Part shown: in pieces, positions 1 through 8,647 of the stretch
How the letters are laid out: every line of letters begins with the position of its first letter
Numbering within the stretch: the first letter of the stretch is position 1
Source: Nodosilinea sp. PGN35
GTDB lineage: Bacteria; Cyanobacteriota; Cyanobacteriia; Phormidesmidales; Phormidesmidaceae
Direction: 5' to 3'
DNA length: 64,000 bases
Assembly: GCF_029109325.1 (NCBI RefSeq)
Contig: NZ_JAQKQJ010000012.1
Span: 1-64,000, forward strand
Translations under genes and position numbers: made by a program
The notes under the pieces: model-generated
Told to the model about the DNA's origin: nothing
What the model saw: only the letters and a program-made list of their open reading frames with translations
Database searches by the model: none

Positions 1-138
1 GAGCTATGGCTGTCTGCGTGCAGTCTGAGCTTCCCAAAAATTTGGTCTAACGCCACTGGAAGGTGCTACCAACACCAACCAGCGGCTAACCCCGTCGGCA
101 GGTACTAGCTGTCTCGGAGGCTAAGGTTGATTTTACCT
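1..138. other. Left-edge stretch, unassigned
   Basis: No convincing complete gene is seen here. Two plus-strand frames are open from the window edge, one closing at about 50 and one at about 111, so this could hold the last codons of a gene lying to the left. It could equally be the 3' part of a non-coding RNA, because it runs directly into a strong terminator at 139-179. I compared it by eye with tmRNA, 6S RNA, SRP RNA and RNase P RNA hallmarks and did not recognise any. Confidence 0.3.
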
Positions 139-179
139 GGCCGCCCTGAACTGCACATGTCTGGGGCGGCCAAGTTTTT
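139..179 (+). terminator. Rho-independent terminator
   Basis: GGCCGCCC at 139-146 pairs with GGGCGGCC within 163-171, leaving a loop of about 16 bases. A run of five T follows at 175-179. It ends whatever transcript enters from the left edge and insulates the small gene that begins at 220. Confidence 0.75.
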
Positions 180-219
180 GGGATTCCTTACCCACCGTTA
201 GCAAAGGAATCCCTTAACT

Positions 220-510
220 ATGTTGTGTTTACCCTATTTGGTGTCGTCAGCCCGTCGAAGCGAGGCGACCAATCCGCTGCTGCTCGCGAACCCAGAAGCC
301 CAGCCAGGGCGCGATCGCTTGCGCCATTTGGTGATTGGCTCACCCGAGGGGGTGCGGGCAACGATCAACCTGCTGCATGTGCTGACCTACGCCGAGCAGG
401 CCACCTGGAGCCAGTTGGTGACAATCCCGCCGTCAGGGATTTTGATCACCCCAGAGCAGGGCGAGGTGTTTAGCTTGCTGAGGCGCGATGGTCAAAGACC
501 GGCCCTCTAG
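220..510 (+). CDS. Small conserved cyanobacterial protein of unknown function
   Basis: The frame encodes 96 residues. The core, from about residue 32 (DRLRHLVIGSPEGVRATI) to residue 85 (LITPEQGEVFSLL), matches my memory of a small cyanobacterial family with a conserved HLVIGSPE start and a GEV(M/F)S-type end. The first 30 residues look less conserved, so a later start is possible. There is no signal peptide, membrane segment or cysteine motif. It lies just after a terminator and is convergent with the TIR-SUMF1 gene. The function is unknown. Confidence 0.65.
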   Translation: MLCLPYLVSSARRSEATNPLLLANPEAQPGRDRLRHLVIGSPEGVRATINLLHVLTYAEQATWSQLVTIPPSGILITPEQGEVFSLLRRDGQRPAL

Positions 511-589
511 GGCCATCGACAGCTGAGTTGAGCAGCCGCAGAACACTTGACCTACAGCGGTCTAAATAGTGTCTACTAGCTGGCTGATG

Positions 590-622
590 CAGAACCCGGT
601 TTTTTCCAAAAATCGGGTTCTG
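590..622. terminator. Hairpin between convergent genes
   Basis: CAGAACCCG at 590-598 pairs perfectly with CGGGTTCTG at 614-622. The loop is T-rich on one side and A-rich on the other and can extend the stem. It lies between the stops of the genes ending at 510 (+) and 627 (-), where a two-way terminator would be expected. No clean T-run follows on either strand, so it may instead be one of the short hairpin repeats common between cyanobacterial genes. Confidence 0.5.
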
Positions 623-626
623 TAGC

Positions 627-2345
627 CTAGGACTGAACAGCCTCGCCTACGACACGAAAGCCCACTTCATTGCTGCGGGTATCGGCCTTGCGGCCCGAGC
701 GAAACGCCGAGCGGCACTGCTGAGGCGGGCTTTGCCACGAGCCCCCCCGCACCACCTGCCAAACATCGCCAGGGGATGCGTCTCGGCTTGAAGAGCACCA
801 TTCCAGCACGTTGCCGTGCATATCGTAGAGACCAAAGTCGTTGGCTTTGCCAAAGGCTCCGACCGCCGTGGTGGTGCCGCGAAACTCACCCACGGGCTCT
901 TGGCGGTAGGGCTGGGTGCCGTTGTAGTTGGCCAGGTCAGTGGTGAGGGTTTGGCCTGTGTGGAAGGGGGTGGTGGTTTTGGCGCGGCAGGCGTATTCCC
1001 ACTCGGCCTCGGTGGGCAGGCGGTAGCGCCGCAGACCGGGCTGCTCGGGGTGAGTATCGACCAGTTGGTTGAGGCGATCGCAGAATTCTACTGCCTCCTG
1101 CCAAGTCACCTGCTCCACCGGGCGATCGCTGCCGGTGAAGTAGGCCGGGTTGGGGTCAAGCTCTCGGTTGATGGCGGGCAGCTGCGCCACCGCCCGCCAC
1201 TGCCCCTGGGTGATGGGGTGTACGCTCATCCAAAACGACTCCACGGCGGCAATGGTTTGGGTCGGCTGCGAGGGCTCGTGGCCCGGCTCGGTGGCGGGAG
1301 CCCCCAGCACAAACTGGCCGCCCACGATCGACACCAGCCGCAGGGTGACTGGGCCGATGGGGGTCTCCAGCCGCAGGGCTTTGTGGGCCGGGGTAGAAAA
1401 TTTGACCTGCGATCGCCCCATGCCAAACTCATCGACGGTGACCGACTCATAGCTGTACAGCTCGCCCCAGTCAGCGAACTCCAGGCCGGGCGTCTCTGCG
1501 TCGAGGGTCGGCAAGTCCGGCGTTTCCAGGTCAGACGAGGCTAACTCTAGGCTGTCTAGGTCAGGGGTTGCGTCCCCCTGCTCCAGGGCCTGCTGAATGC
1601 GATCGGGCAGCGTGGCCAGGGTGGGCATGGCCCTGGCGACTTCCCCGGGGGTGAGGGTTTGCAGGGCTGGCACCCGCTGACGCACCCCCAGAGCCGTACT
1701 GCCCCCCAGCAGCCCTAACCCCGCCATGCGTAGCCAGCGCCGCCGTCCCATGGGGCGACGGGCCGATTCCTGGGCGGTTTGGTTAGCGGTGGCCAGGGCC
1801 GCTGCTAGCTCATCAATCAGGCTAGGGGCAGGCGGGTTTGTCGGGGTGGACGGGCCGCTACCAACCGCCAAACTGCTGAATACGCCCTCTATGCGATGAA
1901 TCAGGCGATCCAGGTCGCGGTGAAAGTCGGGGTCGCAGCGCACCACAGCGCTCTGGCGATGCACTAGGCCCCTCATGCCCTCGGGCAGAGCGGCGTCTGC
2001 GGGCAGGGCAGCGCCGCCCACCAGCACCGGAATCACGAGGCGATCGCGCCGCAGAGCCGCTTCAATCTCGACCCGCACCCAGTCGGCGGGGTTTGCCAGC
2101 TTGGGTCTGCCTCGGTCATCGGTGACTTCTAGCCATTGGGGGTCAATAATTGCCAGCAGCACGGGACAATGGCTGACCTCTTGCTCTAGATGGTGGCGAA
2201 AGTTCACTCCAAAGGGAATTGAATCAACGTCCTTAAAAACGCTGTTTGCGCCAAAATGAGCGGCTAATCGGTCGTAGATGCGCCCTGTGATGTCAATGCT
2301 GGTCAACCGACGGTAGGAGATAAAAATAGACCTGGCGTTAGTCAT
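627..2345 (-). CDS. TIR domain - SUMF1/FGE-sulfatase domain fusion protein
   Basis: The protein has 572 residues. Residues 1-150 are a TIR fold: FISYRR opens strand A, FKDVDSIPFG is the BB-loop region, and WVRVEIEAAL carries the glutamate expected at the NAD-cleaving site of enzymatic TIR domains. Residues about 200-222 (RRRWLRMAGLGLLGG) form a hydrophobic stretch with a twin-arginine-like start, here internal. Residues about 332-572 are a SUMF1 (formylglycine-generating-enzyme-like) domain with RLPTEAEWEYACR, YDMHGNVLEWC and RGGSWQ. I chose the ATG at 2345 because the conserved TIR sequence starts there; an upstream start at 2375 would add 10 residues. Only one cysteine lies in the usual FGE catalytic region, so binding is likelier than sulfatase activation. 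The role is probably sensing or defence; that is inference. Confidence 0.85.
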   Translation of the reverse strand: MTNARSIFISYRRLTSIDITGRIYDRLAAHFGANSVFKDVDSIPFGVNFRHHLEQEVSHCPVLLAIIDPQWLEVTDDRGRPKLANPADWVRVEIEAALRRDRLVIPVLVGGAALPADAALPEGMRGLVHRQSAVVRCDPDFHRDLDRLIHRIEGVFSSLAVGSGPSTPTNPPAPSLIDELAAALATANQTAQESARRPMGRRRWLRMAGLGLLGGSTALGVRQRVPALQTLTPGEVARAMPTLATLPDRIQQALEQGDATPDLDSLELASSDLETPDLPTLDAETPGLEFADWGELYSYESVTVDEFGMGRSQVKFSTPAHKALRLETPIGPVTLRLVSIVGGQFVLGAPATEPGHEPSQPTQTIAAVESFWMSVHPITQGQWRAVAQLPAINRELDPNPAYFTGSDRPVEQVTWQEAVEFCDRLNQLVDTHPEQPGLRRYRLPTEAEWEYACRAKTTTPFHTGQTLTTDLANYNGTQPYRQEPVGEFRGTTTAVGAFGKANDFGLYDMHGNVLEWCSSSRDASPGDVWQVVRGGSWQSPPQQCRSAFRSGRKADTRSNEVGFRVVGEAVQS

Positions 2346-2658
2346 AGTTAGCTGCCGAAGGGTAGATATGCACACCTGGTAGCTAAGATGATGGACCCCA
2401 GACCAAAGATTCCGGTTCCGGAGGGATTGTTGTACTCATTACACAACCGACCCTAAAACATGAATTTTTAACAGTTGGATCAGGGGTAAGACCCCTAACT
2501 AGGGCGCTGTTATCTGTCGGCCCTCGGAGGTTTCTATTAGGATTTATCCCTTTAGCAGCGAAGCAAACCTATGCCTTTCAAGAGAGCTGTTTCAAGGGTT
2601 GCCCTGTTAGCTTCTAGCTAGCTTGGTCAATCACTTAATTGCTTCTCTGGAGATAACT

Positions 2659-3135
2659 ATGAAACCTGCACAGAAATTTGCCTTTGCCGTTGGTGTGGTC
2701 TATCTGCTGATCGGTCTGATGGGGTTTATCCCCGCCCTGGTGTCTCAACCGGCCTCGTTTCCTCCCTACGTTCAAGAGCTGGGGGTAACCTCTGGGTATG
2801 GCTACCTGCTGGGGCTGTTTCCGGTTAACACACCCCACAACATCATTCACTTACTCACCGGGGCGCTGGGCATTGTGACCTCCATCGCCCTGGATAGTTC
2901 TCGCCTGTTTTCTGGACAGCTGGGTATTTACTACACCACGCTGGCGGTGCTGGGCATGATTCCGGTGGCCAACACCTTCTTTGGCCTCTTCCCCATCTAC
3001 GGCGTCGATGTGATTTTGCACGGTCTGACGGGGCTTGCCGGGATCTATTTTGGTTTCTTCACGACCCCTTCTCTGCGGGCGCTGTTTCGCCGCGAGCTGA
3101 AGGAAGATGCCGTCGCTGGGGACGTAATGGAATAG
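2659..3135 (+). CDS. DUF4383-type four-helix membrane protein
   Basis: The protein has 158 residues with four predicted membrane segments: FAFAVGVVYLLIGLMGFIPA near the N-terminus, HNIIHLLTGALGIVTSIAL, YYTTLAVLGMIPVANTFFGL and VILHGLTGLAGIYFGFF. The HN(I)IHLLTG and LHGLTGL motifs, each with a histidine at a membrane entrance, are typical of DUF4383. The start at ATG 2659 is chosen because GGAG lies 7 bases upstream; an in-frame start at 2623 lacks such a site. The gene is divergent from the TIR-SUMF1 gene. The molecular role of the family is unknown. Confidence 0.8.
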   Translation: MKPAQKFAFAVGVVYLLIGLMGFIPALVSQPASFPPYVQELGVTSGYGYLLGLFPVNTPHNIIHLLTGALGIVTSIALDSSRLFSGQLGIYYTTLAVLGMIPVANTFFGLFPIYGVDVILHGLTGLAGIYFGFFTTPSLRALFRRELKEDAVAGDVME

Positions 3136-3168
3136 TCCCTGGGCTAAGTTAGAAATACGCTTACGGTT

Positions 3169-3209
3169 GGCGATCGCCCCGGCTTATTTGAGCTAACGGG
3201 GCGATCGCC
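3169..3209. repeat. HIP1-bearing inverted repeat, likely terminator hairpin
   Basis: GGCGATCGCCCC at 3169-3180 is perfectly inverted at 3198-3209, with a 17-base loop. Each arm contains the cyanobacterial HIP1 octamer GCGATCGC. It lies 34 bases after the stop of the DUF4383 gene and upstream of the helicase gene, so it can act as a transcription terminator although no T-run follows. Confidence 0.6.
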
Positions 3210-3307
3210 ATGCTGTAGCCGCATCATTTGCCACGAACCGCACAAATTTGCCCGTTACAATTGCTCACTACAATAAATAGGCTGACCTCCCCTCCCTGGA
3301 GCCGCCT

Positions 3308-5842
3308 GTGACGGTTGACCCGCGCCTTGCCCCAATTACCGATTACTTCACCAGTCGCGGTTGGCAGCCCCTCTCTTTTCAGGCCAAAACCTGGGCCGCC
3401 TACCTGGCGGGACGCAGCGGCCTAGTGCAGGTGCCCACCGGCTCGGGCAAGACCTACGCGGCGGTGATGGGGGCGATCGCAGCCATGCTGGCTCACCCCA
3501 GCGAGGGGCTACAGCTGCTCTACATCACCCCCCTGCGCGCCCTGTCCCGCGACATTGAGCAGGCGATCAAAGCCCCTATTGAGGCCATGGGCTGGCCCAT
3601 CACCGTCGAGTCGCGCACGGGCGACACCAGCTCGGCCCGCAAGGCCAAGCAGCTCAAGCATATGCCCCATATCTTGATCACCACCCCCGAGTCGCTGGCG
3701 GTGATGCTCTCCTACAAAGACGGGGCCAAGCGGTTTGGCAGCCTGCGGGCGGTGGTGCTCGACGAGTGGCACGAGCTGATGAGCTCGAAGCGGGGCACCC
3801 AGGTCGAGCTGTGCGTTGGCCATCTGCGTACCCTCCGGCCCCAGCTGCTCACCTGGGCGATTTCCGCCACCCTGGGAAATCTGGCCGAAGCCGCCCAGAC
3901 CGCCGTGGGCCTGGGCACCGACCCCGCGATCATTCGCTCAGACCTGAAGCGCGACACGGTGATCCAGAGCATTTGCCCCGAGTCGGTAGACACTTTTCCC
4001 TGGGCTGGGCACCTGGGCCTGCGCATGTTTGAGGCCCTGGTGGCGGCGCTGGACATGGAAAAATCGACCCTGATTTTTACCAACACCCGCAACCAGGCCG
4101 AGCGCTGGTACCAGGCGCTCAGCTTTGCCCTGCCGGAGGAGGCTGAGAGAATCGCTCTGCACCACGGGTCAATCGATGTAAACGAGCGGGAGGCGATCGA
4201 GGCCGGAGTGAAATCGGGCGACATCAAGTGGGTGGTGTGCACTTCGTCGCTGGATCTGGGAGTCGATTTTCAGCCCGTGGAGCGGGTGGTACAGATCGGC
4301 AGTGCTAAGAACCTGGCCCGGCTGTTGCAGCGGGCGGGGCGCAGCGCCCACGTGCCCGAAGGCACCTCGGAGGTGTTTTTCTTGCCCACCAACGCCCTGG
4401 AACTACTGGAGATCTCCGCCTTTCGCCGGGGGCTAGCGACCGGCGACATGGAAACCCGCCGCCCTCTCCCTAAACCCTACGACGTACTGGTGCAGCACCT
4501 GGTCACCCTGGCCTGTGGCGATGGCTTTGAGCCACAGAAAACCTTAGAAAGCCTGCGCCAAACCGTGGCCTACGCCCACCTCACCGATGAAGAATACCAG
4601 TGGATTCTAGAGTTTATCGAAAAGGGCGGCCAGTGTTTGGGGGCCTACCCTCGCTACAAAAAGGTGGCGCTAGAGGAGGGCGTCTACAAAATCAGCGACG
4701 CCAAACTGGCCCGCACCCACCGCATGGGCATTGGCACCATCACCAGCAACACCCCGGTAAAAATCGTCTACACCAACCGCAAAGCGATCGGCACCGTAGA
4801 AGAATCCTTTGTGTCGCGGCTGAAGAAGGGGGACGTGTTTTTCTTCGCCGGGCGACAGCTGGAATATTTTCAGATGAAAGATATGGTGCTCTACGTCAAA
4901 GGCACCCGCAAAAAATCCACCGTCACCCCCACCTGGGGCGGCGGGCAGCTGGCGATCTCCGACACCCTCAGCCACCACCTGCGGCGGGAAGTGGAATGGG
5001 CGCGATTCTCCTTGGCAGAGGCAGCACCAATGCTCCCCAGCGGCCATCCCCATAGCCCCACCCCCGATACCCGTAGGGTGCATCCGCGCAGCGATGCACC
5101 ATCCCCTGACCTCAACACTGCTACTCCTACCGCCGAAATTCTCACCATCGCCCCCATCCTCGAAGCCCAGCAGCGTCTCTCGGTGCTGCCCAGCGCCGAT
5201 GAATTGTTAGTCGAAAGCTGCAAAACCCGCGAGGGCCAGCACCTGTACGTATTTCCCTTTGAGGGCCGCTTCGTCCACGAGGGGCTGGGCTTTCTCTGGG
5301 GCTACCGCTTTGCTAAGCAAAAGACGGCCACTTTCACCATTTCGGTCAACGACTACGGCTTTGAAATCCTCGGCCCCAAGGGCTACCCCTACCAGGATCT
5401 ATTCTCTAGCGACTTTTTTAGCCTGGAGCACCTGGAGGACGACATTCGCGCCAGCCTCAATATTTCAGAGCTGACCCAGCGCAAGTTTCGCGGCGTAGCC
5501 CAGGTGGCGGGGCTGGTGTTTAAGGGCTATCCGGGGTCGCGCAAAACGTCGAGCCAGCTTCAGGTGAGCACATCGCTGCTGTACGAAGTGTTTACCAAGT
5601 ATGAACCCGACAATCTACTGCTGAAGCAGGCGGAGCGTGAGGTGCTGCAAGACCAGCTCGAAACCCACCGCCTCACCCAAACCCTGGGGCGCTTAGATCA
5701 GCGATCGGTCGTGTGGAAAGCCACCCAGCGCCCTTCACCCCTGGCTTTTCCGCTGCTGGTGGAGCGGCTGAACTCGCGGATGTCAAACGAGACGCTGCTG
5801 GAGCGCATTCAGCGGATGAAGGAGCAGTGGGATAAAAAGTGA
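3308..5842 (+). CDS. Lhr-type, ligase-associated DEXH-box helicase
   Basis: An ATP-dependent DNA helicase of the Lhr-Core type, 844 residues, normally part of a DNA-repair set with an ATP-dependent ligase, a nuclease and a phosphoesterase. Residues 40-52 hold the Walker A (VPTGSGKTYAAV), about 152-155 the DEWH box, SATLGN motif III, and TSSLDLGVDF plus QRAGRSAH are motifs V and VI of the second RecA domain. The remainder is the Lhr winged-helix and C-terminal domain. The start is GTG at 3308. Residues about 568-610 are a Pro/Ser/Thr-rich linker, partly coded by a palindromic repeat (5070-5100). None of the usual partner genes is in this window. Identity is sure; the repair role is from family knowledge. 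Confidence 0.9.
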   Translation: MTVDPRLAPITDYFTSRGWQPLSFQAKTWAAYLAGRSGLVQVPTGSGKTYAAVMGAIAAMLAHPSEGLQLLYITPLRALSRDIEQAIKAPIEAMGWPITVESRTGDTSSARKAKQLKHMPHILITTPESLAVMLSYKDGAKRFGSLRAVVLDEWHELMSSKRGTQVELCVGHLRTLRPQLLTWAISATLGNLAEAAQTAVGLGTDPAIIRSDLKRDTVIQSICPESVDTFPWAGHLGLRMFEALVAALDMEKSTLIFTNTRNQAERWYQALSFALPEEAERIALHHGSIDVNEREAIEAGVKSGDIKWVVCTSSLDLGVDFQPVERVVQIGSAKNLARLLQRAGRSAHVPEGTSEVFFLPTNALELLEISAFRRGLATGDMETRRPLPKPYDVLVQHLVTLACGDGFEPQKTLESLRQTVAYAHLTDEEYQWILEFIEKGGQCLGAYPRYKKVALEEGVYKISDAKLARTHRMGIGTITSNTPVKIVYTNRKAIGTVEESFVSRLKKGDVFFFAGRQLEYFQMKDMVLYVKGTRKKSTVTPTWGGGQLAISDTLSHHLRREVEWARFSLAEAAPMLPSGHPHSPTPDTRRVHPRSDAPSPDLNTATPTAEILTIAPILEAQQRLSVLPSADELLVESCKTREGQHLYVFPFEGRFVHEGLGFLWGYRFAKQKTATFTISVNDYGFEILGPKGYPYQDLFSSDFFSLEHLEDDIRASLNISELTQRKFRGVAQVAGLVFKGYPGSRKTSSQLQVSTSLLYEVFTKYEPDNLLLKQAEREVLQDQLETHRLTQTLGRLDQRSVVWKATQRPSPLAFPLLVERLNSRMSNETLLERIQRMKEQWDKK
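5070..5100 (+). repeat. 31-bp palindromic repeat inside the helicase gene (copy 1)
   Basis: CCCGTAGGGTGCATCCGCGC followed by AGCGATGCACC. GGTGCATC and GATGCACC are inverted within it, giving an 8-bp stem. A second copy on the opposite strand lies at 53381-53411 and matches at 29 of 31 positions. Here it keeps the reading frame and codes about residues 588-598 (around TRRVHPRSDAP) of the helicase linker. Confidence 0.8.
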
Positions 5843-5849
5843 GGGGGTA

Positions 5850-5920
5850 GCAAAAGAACGAAGAATAAAGATCGAAGAGTGTATCATGCACGTCTTGCCC
5901 TTAACCCTTCGTTCTTTTGC
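5850..5920. terminator. Perfect 14-bp inverted repeat between convergent genes
   Basis: GCAAAAGAACGAAG at 5850-5863 is exactly inverted as CTTCGTTCTTTTGC at 5907-5920, with 43 bases between. It sits between the helicase stop (5842) and the reductase stop (5948), which face each other. TTCTTTTGC supplies a weak T-run, so a two-way terminator is the simplest reading. A short mobile element with terminal inverted repeats is the alternative. Confidence 0.6.
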
Positions 5921-5947
5921 CGCCTGCAACGCTTCACCCAAATTTGC

Positions 5948-6466
5948 CTAGACCTTTGCTGGGACGCCTTGATAGGCGGATTCGAGGGCGCTCAGCTGAC
6001 CGACGAGGGCGGCGATCGCCTCGGGGTTAGCCGCCTTTTGAGCATTGCTCACCACCTCGCGCCCCAGCACCGTACAGCCCAGATGGGAGAGCTGTTGTCG
6101 GATCGCCAGCATCACCTTTTGCCCGCCGCCGCCGCTGTGGGTGGCCAGGGCCACGGGCCGGGCGTTGAACAGGGCGCGAAAGTCGTCGGTGCTGACCGAG
6201 AGCCAGGCGATCGCATTGCTCAGCACCGGGGGAATGGAGCCGTTGTACTCCGGCGCGCAGATCACCAGGGCTTTGTGCCGTCTCAGGGCCTCGGCCAGCT
6301 TCAGGAGGCTGTCGCCCGCCCCGCTGCCCTCCAGGGAATCGTAGAGCGGCAGCTGTAGTTCGGGGAGGCTGATCAGCTCTGCCGACAGCCCCCTAGTGGT
6401 GATTTCGGTGGCAAAGGCGTGGGCCAGTTCAAGGTTTTTGCCGCTGCTGGCAGATAAAATCAGCAT
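5948..6466 (-). CDS. NADPH-dependent FMN reductase family flavoprotein
   Basis: A 172-residue single-domain flavodoxin-fold protein that binds FMN and reduces quinones, azo compounds or chromate with NAD(P)H in relatives. LILSASSGKNLELAHAF at the N-terminus is the phosphate-binding loop region, and CAPEYNGSIPPVLSNAIAWL is the family signature PEYNGS(I/M)P that contacts the flavin. THSGGGGQK near residue 110 is also typical. The protein is cytoplasmic with no signal peptide. It is convergent with the helicase gene and shares no obvious operon. The true substrate cannot be told from sequence. Confidence 0.88.
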   Translation of the reverse strand: MLILSASSGKNLELAHAFATEITTRGLSAELISLPELQLPLYDSLEGSGAGDSLLKLAEALRRHKALVICAPEYNGSIPPVLSNAIAWLSVSTDDFRALFNARPVALATHSGGGGQKVMLAIRQQLSHLGCTVLGREVVSNAQKAANPEAIAALVGQLSALESAYQGVPAKV

Positions 6467-6644
6467 TGTTTTTGAAGGATAGGCGATTAGCAGATTGCGT
6501 TTTTAATCTACCATCGCCGTTGCAGATCTTCATCTGCTTCGGGGTCAGTGGGTACGCCGTTGCAGCGGTAGACGATGAGGTCTGCCAGGGGTGAGTAGCG
6601 GCCCGATCGCCCAGACCGGTACCTGAACCCGGCGATCGCCAGGT

Positions 6645-8540
6645 TTAGCGGTTGTCGTATTGCCCCAGGTAGTACTCAACGCGCTGGCGAGCATCGGCGA
6701 TCGCCAGTGCCTGGCTCCAGTATTCGACCATGGCGTGGCCAAAGGCCCAGGCGGCGCGATCGGGCTGGTCGTTGTGCTCCAGCAGCAGGGGCCAGAGGGC
6801 CAGCAGATCTAGCTGGGCTTGGTCAGGGCCGATCGCCTTGAACAGATCGTAGGCGAGCTGAAGCTTGCCCAGCACCACGGGCAGCTGCTCCACCGGAATC
6901 TGCTCGGCCAGCAGGTAGGCCAGGGCCGGAGAGCCGGTGGTGAGGGTGGCAAGAAATTTCAGCACCGGGCTCTTGAGAAAGGCGGCCACCCCCTGGGTGG
7001 TGCTCATCTGGAGGCGGTAGCGGTTGATTAGGCGAGCGGCGGCGGTAATTTTGGTTTCGCGATCGCGCAAAAACCGCGCCAGCCGCAGCTCCTTCGCCGG
7101 GTCGATCAGCTCAATCAAGGCAGTGGCGAGGGCCTCAGCATTCCACCCAGACCGCTCAGCGTCGCGGGTGACCAGAGGTAGAACCCTGTCGCACAGGTCT
7201 CCTAGCTGCTCTTGCCGGTAGCGGGTGGCCTCGCGAATGGACAGTTCCTTGGGGCGGCTGCCCCACTGCCAGTCGTAGGGGGGCTGCCACTCCCGCAGGG
7301 GGCGCAGCCGATCCACCTGGGTGAGGGCGACAACAGCGGGCAAGTCGGGCACTGACCCGCGCAGGTCGCGCAGCAGGTCGGCATCCATTTGCAGGGCCGG
7401 GTCGAGGGCGGGGGTGACCAGCAGCAGCAGATCGGCCTCGTGGGCAAAGTCGAGCAGCTGGTCGCGGTAGTCGGCCCGATTCACCTGCTCATAGCCGGGC
7501 GAATCCCATAGGGTGAGGGCCTCTCCCCCCTCCGCCCGCCAGCGATAGGTGCTAAATTCATCGGTGCTGGGCAGCACATCGACCTTGGCCAAATCGGCGT
7601 CAAACAGCGTGTTGATCACGCTGCTCTTGCCCGCCCCGGTGCGCCCCGCCAGCAGAATGTTGACCGGTTTTTCGGCCACGGCCTCCACGGGCTCAGCCCG
7701 ATCGAGAATCTCCCGCAGGGTTTGGGTCTGGGCCGTGGGCAAAGGTTTTGCTGGGCCAGGCATTGCGGGTAGCTCACCACTGTAGAGGGCCACCGCCTGG
7801 CGGTAGAGGTTCCGCAGCGTGGCCTCGCGCAGCAGGGTACTGAGATTGCCCAACAGCTGCTGATTGGCCAGGGCGTTGGTTGGCTCGCTCAGGGTGCGGG
7901 CGGCGGCGGCGGCGGGGTTGAGCAGCCACTGAGCCCAGTTCCAGGCCTGCCACAGCTTGCGGGCCGAGGGTTCCACCTGGCGGTAGACTTCGTAGCCCTG
8001 CACCGCCTGGCCCACGGTCACCTGGCCCAGCACCGGGGTCAGGGTGTCAATCCAGCGATCGACATCGTCTACAGTGCCCCGCAGCAGGCCGTAGGCATCG
8101 GGCAGATAAATATTCAGCAGCGGATACTTCACCTGGGGATGGTAGGCGCTGGCCACTGCTGTCACCACCTCGCGACACCGCTCCCAGAACGGGTTCCAGT
8201 CCTCCCACACGGGGGGGTCTTGCTGGGCGGCAGCGAGAATGTCCTCCAGGGCGGCGGCCGCGGCGGCAGCGTTGGGGATGCCGACCGGAACGTCTGCTTC
8301 GCTCACCTCCTCCAGCTCCTGCTGGGCCTGCTCCAGGGCCGCTTCCATCTGTTTGAAGGCAGGCCGAGTCCAGCGGGCCAGCAGCCCCCGCCACAGCACC
8401 AGCATCAGGATGATCACGCCCCAAATCCAGTTCAGCCCCCAGGCGTGGATCTGCACCCCCGCCGCCGTCAGAATGAACCCGGCGATCGCCACCAAAGGCA
8501 GCGCCAGCACCGCCCACTGCCACGATTTAAGCCGCACCAT
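6645..8540 (-). CDS. Membrane-anchored GTPase (Era/YeeP-like G domain)
   Basis: A 631-residue protein with two N-terminal membrane segments (about residues 8-28 and 37-52, with IWGVIILMLVLWRGLL). A helical region follows with an Ala-rich coiled stretch (residues 63-105). The G domain lies from about residue 295: AGRTGAGKSSVIN is G1, DSPGYEQ is G3 and TQVDRL is G4. The C-terminal 170 residues are helical and resemble the tail of dynamin- or DUF697-like GTPases, though I cannot assign a family. Similar proteins occur across cyanobacteria without a known role; membrane association is inferred from the N-terminus. It stands alone, between the FMN reductase and guaB3 on the same strand. Confidence 0.8.
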   Translation of the reverse strand: MVRLKSWQWAVLALPLVAIAGFILTAAGVQIHAWGLNWIWGVIILMLVLWRGLLARWTRPAFKQMEAALEQAQQELEEVSEADVPVGIPNAAAAAAALEDILAAAQQDPPVWEDWNPFWERCREVVTAVASAYHPQVKYPLLNIYLPDAYGLLRGTVDDVDRWIDTLTPVLGQVTVGQAVQGYEVYRQVEPSARKLWQAWNWAQWLLNPAAAAARTLSEPTNALANQQLLGNLSTLLREATLRNLYRQAVALYSGELPAMPGPAKPLPTAQTQTLREILDRAEPVEAVAEKPVNILLAGRTGAGKSSVINTLFDADLAKVDVLPSTDEFSTYRWRAEGGEALTLWDSPGYEQVNRADYRDQLLDFAHEADLLLLVTPALDPALQMDADLLRDLRGSVPDLPAVVALTQVDRLRPLREWQPPYDWQWGSRPKELSIREATRYRQEQLGDLCDRVLPLVTRDAERSGWNAEALATALIELIDPAKELRLARFLRDRETKITAAARLINRYRLQMSTTQGVAAFLKSPVLKFLATLTTGSPALAYLLAEQIPVEQLPVVLGKLQLAYDLFKAIGPDQAQLDLLALWPLLLEHNDQPDRAAWAFGHAMVEYWSQALAIADARQRVEYYLGQYDNR

Positions 8541-8647
8541 TGCCCAATTCCTACAAGCCCAACGCTCTCAGTGTAAGCAGGGTTTGTAAAACCTAGGGAA
8601 GCGATAACCGAATGTTCGCCTAGCGCTGGGGCGCTGACCCAAACGGA

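Noticed and set aside
627..900. Diversity-generating retroelement target at the SUMF1 end
   Set aside because: SUMF1/C-lectin ends can be variable regions, but no reverse transcriptase or template repeat is in the window and adenine-rich NNY codons are not enriched.
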